From Sinohyriopsis cumingii (lineage: Eukaryota > Mollusca > Bivalvia > Unionida > Unionidae): a stretch of DNA of 64,000 nucleotides. The translations under genes and the position numbers were made by a program. The stretch lies in NCBI GenBank assembly GCA_028554795.2, contig CM068842.1, positions 53,333,608-53,397,607 of the forward strand, given 5' to 3'. Below, in pieces: positions 57,037 through 64,000 of this stretch. Numbering within the stretch: the first letter of the stretch is position 1; each line of letters begins with the position of its first letter. Below the pieces are notes generated by a model, which saw nothing but the letters and a program-made list of their open reading frames with translations, was not told the origin of the DNA and did no database searches.

Positions 57037-57423
57037 ATGTCACCCTCCAGAAAACCCCAAGGAAAGAAAAGGAAAGGACTACCACCACGTTTAGCCAAAC
57101 ATGGGGACCTGTTATCTGTCCTGTCCAAAGCTTCTCCACCCCTACGAAAAAAACTCATTCAAACGGCCTCCAAAGAGGTCATCGATACCGTGTGCGAATG
57201 TTGTTTGAACGTTTTGAAAGGCACGATCCCTTTGTCCAAACACCAGAAACAATGCTTAGGCAAACATCGTCACGTTCTTCGGAAAATGGTTCAAAAGAAA
57301 ATTCCCATTCGTCAAAAAAAGAAGATGTTGGTCCAACGTGGAGGCATTTTACCTCTCTTGTTAGGCCCCATACTGAAAGGAGTCTTGGGAACCATGTTGG
57401 GAGGACTGATGGGAGCAAGATAA
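57037..57423 (+). CDS. Adenovirus pX-like small virion protein (128 aa)
   Basis: Basic N-terminus; a helical middle with 'TVCECCLNVLKGTIPLS' and 'KHRHVLRKMVQKK'; then 'LVQRGGILPLL' and a hydrophobic Gly-rich C-terminus (about residues 105-128). This order (repeated KK/LR helices, then Q-x-GG-[IF]-L, then a hydrophobic tail) is common in a small protein of animal Polintons and adintoviruses that has been compared with adenovirus pX. The tail contains M-L-G-G|L, matching the adenain cleavage consensus. The ATG at 57,037 is the first in frame. Confidence 0.6.
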   Translation: MSPSRKPQGKKRKGLPPRLAKHGDLLSVLSKASPPLRKKLIQTASKEVIDTVCECCLNVLKGTIPLSKHQKQCLGKHRHVLRKMVQKKIPIRQKKKMLVQRGGILPLLLGPILKGVLGTMLGGLMGAR

Positions 57424-57426
57424 AAA
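57419..57426 (+). promoter_or_regulatory. TATA-like box for the 57,472 gene
   Basis: GATAAAAA overlapping the stop codon of the pX-like gene, 53 bases before the ATG at 57,472. The spacing matches that of other TATA boxes in the element and supports that upstream start. Confidence 0.5.
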
Positions 57427-57471
57427 GGCCTTCGGAAGTCCCAAGATCTCAGAATTCACCCCTGACAACCC

Positions 57472-58110
57472 ATGGAAGGACGAAAAGTAGCTTTAGTGCC
57501 TTACAAACGATGGATGGAATACCATCGGTGGCAAGAACAACGCACCCCGCATTGACCTCCCAATCCCAATTTGAGCGAGATGTCCCAGTTACAACACGAA
57601 TTGCAATCCTTGCTGGATCGCCAAGATTTGTCCGAAACAGAAAAATCGCAAAAGTACGGTCAACTCTTGCAACGACTGCAACTCTTTCACCAGAAAGCTT
57701 TAGACGAAACAGCTTTACCCACTCTGAAAGATTTTAAGACCTTGATGAAAAGTTCAGCACCATCACCAGTACCAGTACCACCAGTACCCGTGACCAAGAC
57801 AGAAAAAGGAAAAGAAGAAGAAGAAGAAGGGTTTCAAACTCCACCAGAAAAAGTACGCAAGTTAACAACACCACCTACCTCCAGAATTGGATGGATTAAA
57901 AAGATGATGGCCACCCCTTCTTCCTCACAAGAGAAAAAGAAAGTGAAGACAGAAGTGAAGACAGAAGTGAAACAAGAACCGATATCCCCTGCTCAGACAT
58001 CCTCTTCCTCTTCGACACCTATTGCTGGCCGCACACGCAAAGCCTTGCAATCCAAGAAAATACCCCAAGAGAAAAAGAGTAGCCTCTTCCAAGAGTGGGT
58101 GCCTTATTAA
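57472..58110 (+). pseudogene. Conserved Polinton protein with an in-frame TGA at codon 28
   Basis: The frame begins MEGRKVALVPYKRWMEY, a start like the 'LVPY' N-terminus I know from many Polinton proteins, then meets TGA at 57,553-57,555 and continues open in the same frame to 58,110. The continuation includes the expected 'LLDRQDLSETEKSQKYGQLL' helix, then a Pro/Val linker, an acidic run and Lys/Glu repeats. The ATG at 57,580 could restart translation and give 176 residues without the N-terminus. Only one codon separates it from an intact 212-codon gene. The role is unknown, probably virion-associated given its position between core-like proteins and integrase. Confidence 0.6.
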
Positions 58111-58132
58111 GACACCAATCAACACAAAAAAA

Positions 58133-59245
58133 ATGGAAAAAGTCTTAGCTAGCATTTACTACGATCCCTCCCATCCTGCAGGTTACGCAGGAGTTCAAAA
58201 ATTGTATCGTGCTGCCAAAACGCGACTGAAAAGTCTCCGTTTACCTCAAGTGCAACGATGGTTACAAGAACAAGCTACCTACACTTTACACAAACCCATT
58301 CGACGCAAGTTTGCCAGAAGTCGCACCCGAGTGGAAGGCATCGATCATCAATGGCAAGCCGATTTAGCCGATGTCTCTCATTTGGCCAGCTACAATCGTG
58401 GTTACAAATATTTGTTTTGTGTCATCGACGTCTTTTCCAAATTTGCCTGGGTCGTACCCTTGACTTCCAAATCCAGCAGCGAGTTAGTGCGAGCCCTGCA
58501 ACGGGTGTTGAAACAAAGCGGTCGTCGCCCTCTTCGATGGCAAACGGACAAAGGCACCGAATTTCTGAACCAAGCTTTCCAAAAAGAATTAAAGAAACGT
58601 GACATTCATTTTTTTACCACCGAGAATCCCGAAACCAAAGCCAGCATCGTGGAACGTTTTCAACGCACTTTGAAAGAACGCATGTGGAAATATTTTACGC
58701 ATCACCACACTCTGAAGTACATCGACATCTTACCGCACCTGGTGCAAGCGTACAACCAATCTTACCATCGAAGCATCGGACGTGCCCCGCAAGACGTGAC
58801 TCCCGACAACGAAGTGCTGGTGTTCGAGCGCCTGTTCGGTACGTCCCCGACGAGGGCTGTCCCCAAGAAAAGTGGAGAGTTGACCGTAGGAGATTGGGTG
58901 CGCATTGGCAAAACCAAACGCACTTTCGACAAAGGTTACTTACCTAACTGGACGACCGAACTGTTTCGCGTCACTGGACGAGTACATGGCCGTCATCCTG
59001 CCGTCTATAAATTGGAAGACATGAACGGAGAAGTACTCAAAGGAACGTTTTATTTGCCCGAGTTACAACGTGTCACCAAAAAAGAAGACGACGTGTACGA
59101 CATCGAAAGCATTCTCGAACGCAGAACTCGTAAAGTGGGCAAACGACGTGTCAAAGAAGTCAAAGTACGTTGGAAAGGATATCCACCCAGTTTCGATTCT
59201 TGGATCGACGCTTCGCAAGTCATCGACTATAAAAAGAAGAAGTGA
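58133..59245 (+). CDS. int: Retroviral-type DDE integrase with C-terminal chromodomain (370 aa)
   Basis: Catalyses insertion of the element's DNA ends into the host chromosome. The rve core has D77 (in WQADL), D139 (in WQTDKGTEF) and E174 (in KASIVERF), the last two 35 positions apart. An SH3-like C-terminal domain follows (VGDWVRI ... WTTELFRV). Residues about 322-370 are a chromodomain (YDIESIL ... VRWKGYP ... SWI), which in related elements guides integration to methylated histone H3 chromatin. I use the ATG at 58,133 with an A-rich leader; the frame is open further upstream but overlaps the preceding gene. It is intact. Confidence 0.93.
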   Translation: MEKVLASIYYDPSHPAGYAGVQKLYRAAKTRLKSLRLPQVQRWLQEQATYTLHKPIRRKFARSRTRVEGIDHQWQADLADVSHLASYNRGYKYLFCVIDVFSKFAWVVPLTSKSSSELVRALQRVLKQSGRRPLRWQTDKGTEFLNQAFQKELKKRDIHFFTTENPETKASIVERFQRTLKERMWKYFTHHHTLKYIDILPHLVQAYNQSYHRSIGRAPQDVTPDNEVLVFERLFGTSPTRAVPKKSGELTVGDWVRIGKTKRTFDKGYLPNWTTELFRVTGRVHGRHPAVYKLEDMNGEVLKGTFYLPELQRVTKKEDDVYDIESILERRTRKVGKRRVKEVKVRWKGYPPSFDSWIDASQVIDYKKKK

Positions 59246-59250
59246 CCATC

Positions 59251-59667
59251 ATGCCCTTTCACACATCAGACGCAGCTACGTCGACCAGTCCTTCTTCCCC
59301 TAGTTCTTCTGTGCAAGATTTACAAAAACAACCCTTGTGGGTGTGGTGTGGAGAACGTGTGCCTAAAACGCAAATCGTCTTTTTCTGCCAAATCTTCGTG
59401 GTGTATTGTGTCATCGGGGCAGCCATCGCCAATTTGAGTTTGCAACAAGGAGACAAACAATTGTGGACCATTTTATTGAGCAGTTGCATCGGTTACCTGC
59501 TTCCCAATCCCTCCCTGAAATTCTCCTCAAACGGGAACGTTGTGTCCAGTGCCAGTGCCAGTCACCACTCCAACAACAACCACAACCAGAACCCCATTTT
59601 GGGCGGAGACACGCCTCTGACGTCCAGTAATATCCCCTCCGACAGCCACAGAACTCTAGAATTATGA
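59251..59667 (+). CDS. Small two-span membrane protein (138 aa)
   Basis: Starts six bases after the integrase stop. A Ser/Thr-rich N-terminus and a 'PLWVWCGERVPKTQ' segment are followed by two hydrophobic segments (about residues 43-65, IVFFCQIFVVYCVIGAAI, and 73-90, ILLSSCIGYLLPNP), with a Ser/Asn/His-rich tail. A small protein with this 'LLSS-x-x-GYLLP' signature is frequent in Polintons next to the capsid genes; its job is not known. Its stop overlaps the start of the penton gene (ATGA), suggesting a shared transcript or coupled expression. Confidence 0.6.
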   Translation: MPFHTSDAATSTSPSSPSSSVQDLQKQPLWVWCGERVPKTQIVFFCQIFVVYCVIGAAIANLSLQQGDKQLWTILLSSCIGYLLPNPSLKFSSNGNVVSSASASHHSNNNHNQNPILGGDTPLTSSNIPSDSHRTLEL

Positions 59668-60605
59668 GTCACCAAAACCAATTTTACTTAACCTTACCCA
59701 GTGACAGTTCCATGGAGGTGTTTCCCAAGAACACGTTGTGCTGTTACACGGCCAAATTACCTCAAGCCATCCCCTTAGATCACGAAGCCCATTGGGAAGT
59801 GGCTTTAGTGGAAATGATTCACCCAACCCAAGTCCAAAATATCATTGCCCAGCAAAATTGGTTTAAGGTGGAAGTTCATGACCAACAATTGCAAGTGGAG
59901 TTGGATAAAATTGGCACATCTACCAATAGAACCTATGATGACAAACTTAAAACGTGGACCTACAACTTGTCCATTCTCCCAGGCTATTATTTCAGTGGTC
60001 ATCATTTGGTCAGCGCCATAGCCTCCAGGTTTAATGGCGTGTTCCATAAAGCTTTGAGTAATGTCCAAAAAAGTGTCACCCTGGAATATCACAAAATAGC
60101 TCGTCGCTTTCTGATGAAATTTTCTGAGGGGTCCAAAAAATTCATGTCTTTCATATTTTGTCCTGAATTGTTTGACATATTGGGCGGTGACACGGAGCTG
60201 AGGAAGATAGGAGAACAAAAAAAAAGCCCCGAATTACCAGTCATTTCCGACAACGATATTTTTGCGAGGTATTTTCGTTTCCCGGTAGAACTGAACCAGG
60301 GACTGAATTTGATCTTCGTGTACTCCGATGTGGTGGAATACAACGTGGTGGGACACACCTCCGTGCCGTTACTGCGTGTCATTCCTTTCAAAGTGGATTC
60401 TGCCACGAACGCTGACGAGGAAGGTGGAAACACTTACCACGTCCACCGCGAATTTGTCCATCCTCACTATTTACCGGTCAGCAAGTCGTATTTGGACACG
60501 GTCAACATTACTATAAAAGGAGATTTGGGACAAAATATTTCATTCACCAAAGGAAAAGTCACGGTGAAACTCCATTTTCGAAAACGGTTCTCTCACGACT
60601 CGTAA
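59664..60605 (+). CDS. Penton-like minor capsid protein, single jelly roll (313 aa)
   Basis: Resembles the Polinton minor capsid protein family: an FYLTLPSDSSMEVFPKNT opening, then WEVALVEMIHPTQ, a middle with PGYYFSG and a FDILGG segment, and a C-terminus with LLRVIPF, the HVHREFVHPHYLPV region and DTVNITI. Such proteins form the fivefold vertices of the predicted icosahedral particle, like adenovirus penton base. The frame is intact and the length is typical. Start ATG at 59,664 overlaps the previous stop. Confidence 0.85.
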   Translation: MSHQNQFYLTLPSDSSMEVFPKNTLCCYTAKLPQAIPLDHEAHWEVALVEMIHPTQVQNIIAQQNWFKVEVHDQQLQVELDKIGTSTNRTYDDKLKTWTYNLSILPGYYFSGHHLVSAIASRFNGVFHKALSNVQKSVTLEYHKIARRFLMKFSEGSKKFMSFIFCPELFDILGGDTELRKIGEQKKSPELPVISDNDIFARYFRFPVELNQGLNLIFVYSDVVEYNVVGHTSVPLLRVIPFKVDSATNADEEGGNTYHVHREFVHPHYLPVSKSYLDTVNITIKGDLGQNISFTKGKVTVKLHFRKRFSHDS

Positions 60606-60612
60606 GCAAGTC

Positions 60613-61032
60613 ATGTATCCAGTGTACCAAGGGGTGGCTCGACAGCGAGGACACGGTTTAGGAGACATGTTAAAATAGGCCTTTCGTTCGGTGGCCCCAG
60701 TGTTGAAACCGATGGTGACACGCGGATTGCACGCCTTGAAAGATGCGGCACTGACGCAAGGCAAAGAATTTCTCCAAAATGTCATCATCGACAAACAGAA
60801 CCCTAAAGAAGCCTTCATGAGGGCTGGCAAAAATGTCTTGCTGCAAACGGGTAAAGACATTTTAGGCCAACGAGACACACCTATAAATGCCCTGCACGCT
60901 ACCGAGTCAGGCATTCAGCAAGGACAAGGCAGAAAGAGACGACGAAGAAGAAAACACCCTTTCACCAGACTTCAAGCGAGAAAGGCCAAGAAAAGAAGAA
61001 CCGTTCGAGACTTAGACGTTTTCGATTATTGA
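60613..61032 (+). pseudogene. Basic pVI/pX-like virion protein with an in-frame TAG at codon 22
   Basis: ATG at 60,613 gives MYPVYQGVARQRGHGLGDML, an N-terminus typical of a small Polinton virion protein, then TAG at 60,676-60,678. The same frame continues (FRSVAPVLKPMV ...) to 61,032, ending in a cluster of arginines and lysines (GRKRRRRRK ... KAKKRR). Without the TAG it would be 139 codons. The amphipathic middle and basic tail recall adenovirus pVI or pX. Q-Q-G-Q|G at the start of the basic tail fits the adenain cleavage consensus. No internal ATG allows an easy restart near the break. Confidence 0.65.
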
Positions 61033-61059
61033 GAAAGAACAAAAAAAAAACAGAAAAAA

Positions 61060-62364
61060 ATGATGTACCGAGAGTCTTGCGCTTGTTCCAAGACGGAACT
61101 GGATCTGTTTGCCATGCCCCCCACCATGATGACCATGCAAGAATCTCAGTGGGTGGAATTTAATCCCATCTCCTCACTGATCGATTCCGCTCCCATCGAG
61201 TTTGAAATCAAAGGACAGCCCGAAGATTACATCGATCTGAATAGCAGTTACTTGTACTTGAAAGTCCAAGTTCTAGATAAGGATGGTGCTGGAGTAGAAG
61301 ACACTGAGAATATAGCTCCCGTCAACAATTTCATGCATTCCTTGTTCAGCTCAGTGGACTTGTACTTGAATAACAAACTAGTCAGCAGCAGCATGGATAC
61401 ATACCCTTACCGCGCCTACCTGGAAAATCTCTTGACGTACGGAATAGATGCCAAGGATACTCATCTCAATGCTTGTGTGCTGTGGGAACCTGACGAAGCG
61501 GGCAAGTTCGACGCAATAGATGGAAGCAATTCCGGCTTTGAGCAAAGAGAAAGCAAAATCTTAGACAAGAGGAGTTTAGAACTGATGGATCGTTTGCATT
61601 TGGACATGTGGTTCCAAGAGAAATATTTGCTGAACGGGGTGAATGTTCGCTTGAGACTGAATCGCAACAGTACCGCTTTCCATTTGTTGGCTGATCCTGA
61701 TAAGACTGGCATTCCTAAAAGCAAAATTTTAGAGGCCAAACTCTACGTACGACGCGTGGAAGTGTTACCCAAAGTGGGTAACGACATCAGTCAAACGTTG
61801 AGCAGAACAACCGCCAAGTATCCCATACGACGTGTGGAAGTGAAAACGTTCACCATTCCCGCTAACCTGCAATCCATAACCGAAGATCATCTGTTCCAAG
61901 GACAGTTACCCAAGCGTTTAATCCTTGGTATGGTCTCGAATTCAGCCTTCAACGGAGCCTTCAAAGAAAATCCTTTCAACTTTCAACACTTTTTAGTGAA
62001 GAAAATCGAAGTCAGTCGCGATGGCAAGACCTTGTGTACCCGACCTTTCGAACCTGACTTTGCCAACAAAAATTACTTGAGATCGTACTTGTCCCTGTAC
62101 GAAGCCACCGGTCAGTTAGGAACCAACACCAGTCACGGCATTGAGTATGACGATTATGCAAGAGGCTATGCTTTGTGGGCTTTCGATTTCACTCCAGACC
62201 AAGGCAGCGACGAGGGACATTTCCACCCTATAAAATCTGGCCAGATTCGTGTGGAACTTCAGTTTGCAGATAAACTACCAGTGACAGTGAACGTCATCCT
62301 GTATGCAGAATTCGATAATACCATAGAAATCAACAGTTTGAGAGAAGTCATTCTAGATTATTAG
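61060..62364 (+). CDS. MCP: Major capsid protein, double jelly roll (434 aa)
   Basis: Hexon-type capsid protein of Polintons. Conserved pieces: ELDLFAMPP, WVEFNPISSL, PIEFEIKG, then DYIDLNSSYLYLKVQV, APVNNFMHSLFSSVDLYLN and YPYRAYLENLLTYG near residues 20-130; the second half has RRVEV, NPFNFQHF and a C-terminal DFTPDQ/VNVILYAEFDN segment. Trimers would build the capsid facets. The frame is intact. Tandem ATGs at 61,060 and 61,063 follow an A-rich leader (a run of ten A, then cag, then seven A). Confidence 0.9.
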   Translation: MMYRESCACSKTELDLFAMPPTMMTMQESQWVEFNPISSLIDSAPIEFEIKGQPEDYIDLNSSYLYLKVQVLDKDGAGVEDTENIAPVNNFMHSLFSSVDLYLNNKLVSSSMDTYPYRAYLENLLTYGIDAKDTHLNACVLWEPDEAGKFDAIDGSNSGFEQRESKILDKRSLELMDRLHLDMWFQEKYLLNGVNVRLRLNRNSTAFHLLADPDKTGIPKSKILEAKLYVRRVEVLPKVGNDISQTLSRTTAKYPIRRVEVKTFTIPANLQSITEDHLFQGQLPKRLILGMVSNSAFNGAFKENPFNFQHFLVKKIEVSRDGKTLCTRPFEPDFANKNYLRSYLSLYEATGQLGTNTSHGIEYDDYARGYALWAFDFTPDQGSDEGHFHPIKSGQIRVELQFADKLPVTVNVILYAEFDNTIEINSLREVILDY

Positions 62365-62370
62365 AAAGCC

Positions 62371-62877
62371 ATGGAAAACTGTTATCCCTCTTTACCTAGT
62401 GGAGAAACTTTGGAGATGGAATGTAAGGAGACCGTGGAAGGAGAAGAATCTCAAGACAAAGACGAAGAAGATATCATGATGAAGTCGAGATGGCCAGAAC
62501 AAGAAGCCCATTTAGTCTGCTGTTTTGCCAAACACTTGGTCGACAAAATGACGGAATTGATCAAGAAAAATTGTTATGGATGTCAAAACGATCATCCCAG
62601 TCAAATTCAACACGATAAATGCCTAATGTTAAGTCAAGAAGAAAAATTGGACGAGTATCTGGACGAAGCTTGGAGTCTCATCTCGAACAAAGACGTGTTG
62701 CACCAGTGGTATAAAGACTTGCGTGAACATTCTTGTCCAGCATTAACCACTCAAGAGATCCATCGTATCGAAGCTCTCCTGAATCAGAGTGAGGAAACAG
62801 AACGAATAACCGTTTATTCGTCAGACATTTTCAAGCAAAAAGTCAGGATCGAATTGACGACTTATTATTACCTGTGA
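62371..62877 (+). CDS. Small conserved CxGC Polinton protein, unknown role (168 aa)
   Basis: An acidic N-terminus (residues 10-35), then a helical region and the signature 'NCYGCQNDHPSQ' followed by HDKCLML at about residues 66-88. This may form a zinc site (C-x2-C ... H ... H-x2-C). A C-x-GC-x-x-DHPSQ protein next to the capsid and protease genes is a common feature of animal Polintons. The function is unknown. It starts six bases after the MCP stop and ends 18 bases before the protease, so the three are probably co-regulated. Confidence 0.6.
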   Translation: MENCYPSLPSGETLEMECKETVEGEESQDKDEEDIMMKSRWPEQEAHLVCCFAKHLVDKMTELIKKNCYGCQNDHPSQIQHDKCLMLSQEEKLDEYLDEAWSLISNKDVLHQWYKDLREHSCPALTTQEIHRIEALLNQSEETERITVYSSDIFKQKVRIELTTYYYL

Positions 62878-62895
62878 AGAAGAAAACAAACACAA

Positions 62896-63456
62896 ATGGA
62901 TACCTGGGAACTTTATTACCTTTTGAACCACAGTTCGTATACGTCTTCTTGGAATCCCGTCGTCTGTGCTAAAGATGAACTCCCTCATCGCAAACCTAAA
63001 GACCATCAAGCTTACGTGATCAACACGGACGATAGTCATCTCCCAGGAACCCACTGGGTAGCCGTCTACTTTCCTCAAGAAGGCTGTGTGGAATATTTCG
63101 ATTCGTACGGATTGCCCCCTTTGGAAGACGATATCATCGACTTTATGAGAAGAAATGCTCAGACCACCCGATTCAATAATGTGAAATTACAAGGCACAGA
63201 TTCCTTGGTGTGTGGACAGTACTGTGTGTATTTTCTGCATCATCGCAGCCTGGGCTATTCCTTAGAACATTTAGTGACTCATTTCGATCCTCGTTCTTCT
63301 GCTAGAAACGATGTGAAAGTAGATCGATGGTTTTGTGACCATTATGCTTATCTTTTGTCTCAAGCTAGGAAACGTAGTGTCCATCAATGGCCTAATGATT
63401 TCCAACAGTGGAAATCACAATTTCATTCACAACGTTGTCAGCCCTGTTCAAAGTAG
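62896..63456 (+). CDS. Adenain-like cysteine protease (Ulp1/C5-C48 fold, 186 aa)
   Basis: Maturation protease expected to process capsid-associated proteins. The catalytic set is visible in family order: H53 (GTHWVAVYF), D69 (EYFDSYG), Q99 (KLQG) and C106 (VCGQYCVYFL). Spacing is close to adenovirus adenain (H54, E71, Q115, C122). The Cys/Gln-rich tail is unremarkable. Intact. Likely targets within the element are the pX-like and pVI-like proteins, which carry matching GG|x and GxG motifs. Confidence 0.9.
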   Translation: MDTWELYYLLNHSSYTSSWNPVVCAKDELPHRKPKDHQAYVINTDDSHLPGTHWVAVYFPQEGCVEYFDSYGLPPLEDDIIDFMRRNAQTTRFNNVKLQGTDSLVCGQYCVYFLHHRSLGYSLEHLVTHFDPRSSARNDVKVDRWFCDHYAYLLSQARKRSVHQWPNDFQQWKSQFHSQRCQPCSK

Positions 63457-63659
63457 TTAGTAATTGAAGAAAAAAAATGTTTGTCATTTGAAAAAATATT
63501 GTTTGATGTTATCATGTTGGATTATTGTTAGAGTTGTTGTTAGTTAGTGTTAAGTGATTTTTGAATAAAAAATGTTGTGTTTAGAAAAAAATGCCTTTGT
63601 GGTTTGTTTAGCTATAAGAATGTTGGATTGATGCTCTTTCATTTCTTACTATCCCTCTC
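63457..63659. promoter_or_regulatory. Poly(A) signal of the capsid-protease block and TATA box of the next gene
   Basis: AATAAA at 63,564-63,569 is the first clear poly(A) signal after the capsid genes. TATAAGAA at 63,613-63,620 lies 47 bases before the ATG at 63,660, the spacing used elsewhere in the element. Confidence 0.5.
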
Positions 63660-64000
63660 ATGAACGTTGCAGCTCGAAAACCGTGTGGGGGATGTTTTCC
63701 TTCACGTCCGCGCTTTAACTTTAAGAACCGGGGTTGTTCCCAGTCTAGCCATCCATTGTCGACTCATCCTCCTAAGAAGATGTGCTCCAAACTAGCTAAG
63801 CTCAACGAAGCCTACGTGAATCTGCATAGGGTCAGACACAGTCTGATACCGAAGCCAGAAGAAATAGAGAATGTGAGAATGTTAAAAATCACTGAAGACC
63901 TGATAGAAGAACTCTTCCGAGAAGAAATGAACAGGGAAAAAGAAGAATGGACAGAGAAGTACAGACTTCAGAGACAGCAGCAACAGCAGCAACAGCAGCA
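63660..64000 (+). CDS. Partial gene: Cys/basic N-terminus, coiled coil and poly-Gln, runs off the window
   Basis: Open from the ATG at 63,660 to the last base (113 codons, no stop). The N-terminus has four cysteines among Pro, Arg and Lys (CGGCFPSRPRF ... RGCSQS ... MC). From about residue 60 it becomes a charged amphipathic helix (EEIENVRML, EELFREEMNREKEEW) that runs into a poly-Gln tract. The mix of coiled coil and Gln run recalls the 188-residue gene at the left end, without clear homology. Function unknown. Confidence 0.55.
   Translation, partial: MNVAARKPCGGCFPSRPRFNFKNRGCSQSSHPLSTHPPKKMCSKLAKLNEAYVNLHRVRHSLIPKPEEIENVRMLKITEDLIEELFREEMNREKEEWTEKYRLQRQQQQQQQQ

Larger units (their letters stand above)
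46085..64000. mobile_element. Polinton/Maverick (adintovirus-like) element, right end outside the window
   Basis: Contains the diagnostic set: protein-primed-type PolB, retroviral-like integrase with chromodomain, FtsK/HerA-like packaging ATPase, adenain-like cysteine protease, double-jelly-roll major capsid and penton-like minor capsid protein. At least 17.9 kb long, within the usual 15-25 kb. Two genes near the left end point left and the rest point right. The left limit is uncertain (between about 46,050 and 46,400) because terminal inverted repeats cannot be recognised without the other end. No 6-bp target duplication can be tested. Five secondary genes carry disabling lesions. Confidence 0.9.

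Noticed and set aside
59228..59235. TATAAAAA at the end of the integrase gene as promoter of the 138-residue membrane protein
   Set aside because: Only 23 bases before the ATG, unlike the 44-65 seen elsewhere; may be chance in a Lys-rich coding end.

Overview
The window is AT-rich metazoan nuclear DNA (most plausibly a mollusc or another marine invertebrate, judged from tRNA-derived SINEs with a 'gcgttaaaccc + aac-repeat' tail, long (TA)n tracts and intron-bearing host coding sequence). It carries, at its right end, a nearly complete but slightly decayed Polinton/Maverick (adintovirus-like) element. All calls are by eye; no database search was possible.

Region 1, about 1-46,050: host DNA. 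It is gene-poor. The only host gene I can support is a three-exon model at 25,728-29,627 for a small glycosylated type I membrane protein. The rest is repeats: two arrays of a ~360-bp satellite (1.34-4.33 and 14.0-15.69 kb), two SINE families, minisatellites with periods of 23, 25, ~29, 36, 66 and ~120 bp, several (TA)n and (CA)n tracts, a fold-back element with a non-LTR retrotransposon fragment, a hAT-type MITE with an 8-bp target duplication (44,145-44,467), and a decayed fragment of an older Polinton (45,135-45,810).

Region 2, about 46,085-64,000 and beyond: the Polinton. Left to right: 45-bp tandem repeats; a divergent pair of small genes, each ending in what looks like an animal histone-mRNA 3' stem-loop; a divergent pair made of a two-knuckle CCHC protein (broken) and protein-primed DNA polymerase B; an accessory block (Cys-rich 65-residue protein, BIR/IAP-like gene with a frameshift, three tandem copies of an F-box-like gene, small ORFs and a membrane protein with a frameshift); then the morphogenesis block (FtsK/HerA-type packaging ATPase, two basic core-like proteins, a conserved protein with an in-frame stop, chromodomain integrase, two-span membrane protein, penton-like minor capsid protein, basic pVI/pX-like protein with an in-frame stop, double-jelly-roll major capsid protein, a small CxGC protein, adenain-like protease). 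A last gene runs off the window, so the right terminus is not seen.

How it fits together: polymerase and integrase replicate and insert the element, while ATPase, major and minor capsid proteins and protease are the standard Polinton virion module. All six of these hallmark genes are open from start to stop, whereas five secondary genes carry one lesion each (three +1 shifts at homopolymers, two in-frame stops). I read this as a fairly recent insertion that has begun to decay, although assembly error at homopolymers is a real alternative for three of the lesions. The most unusual feature is the pair of histone-type 3' ends, which would tie expression of two element genes to the host S-phase machinery.
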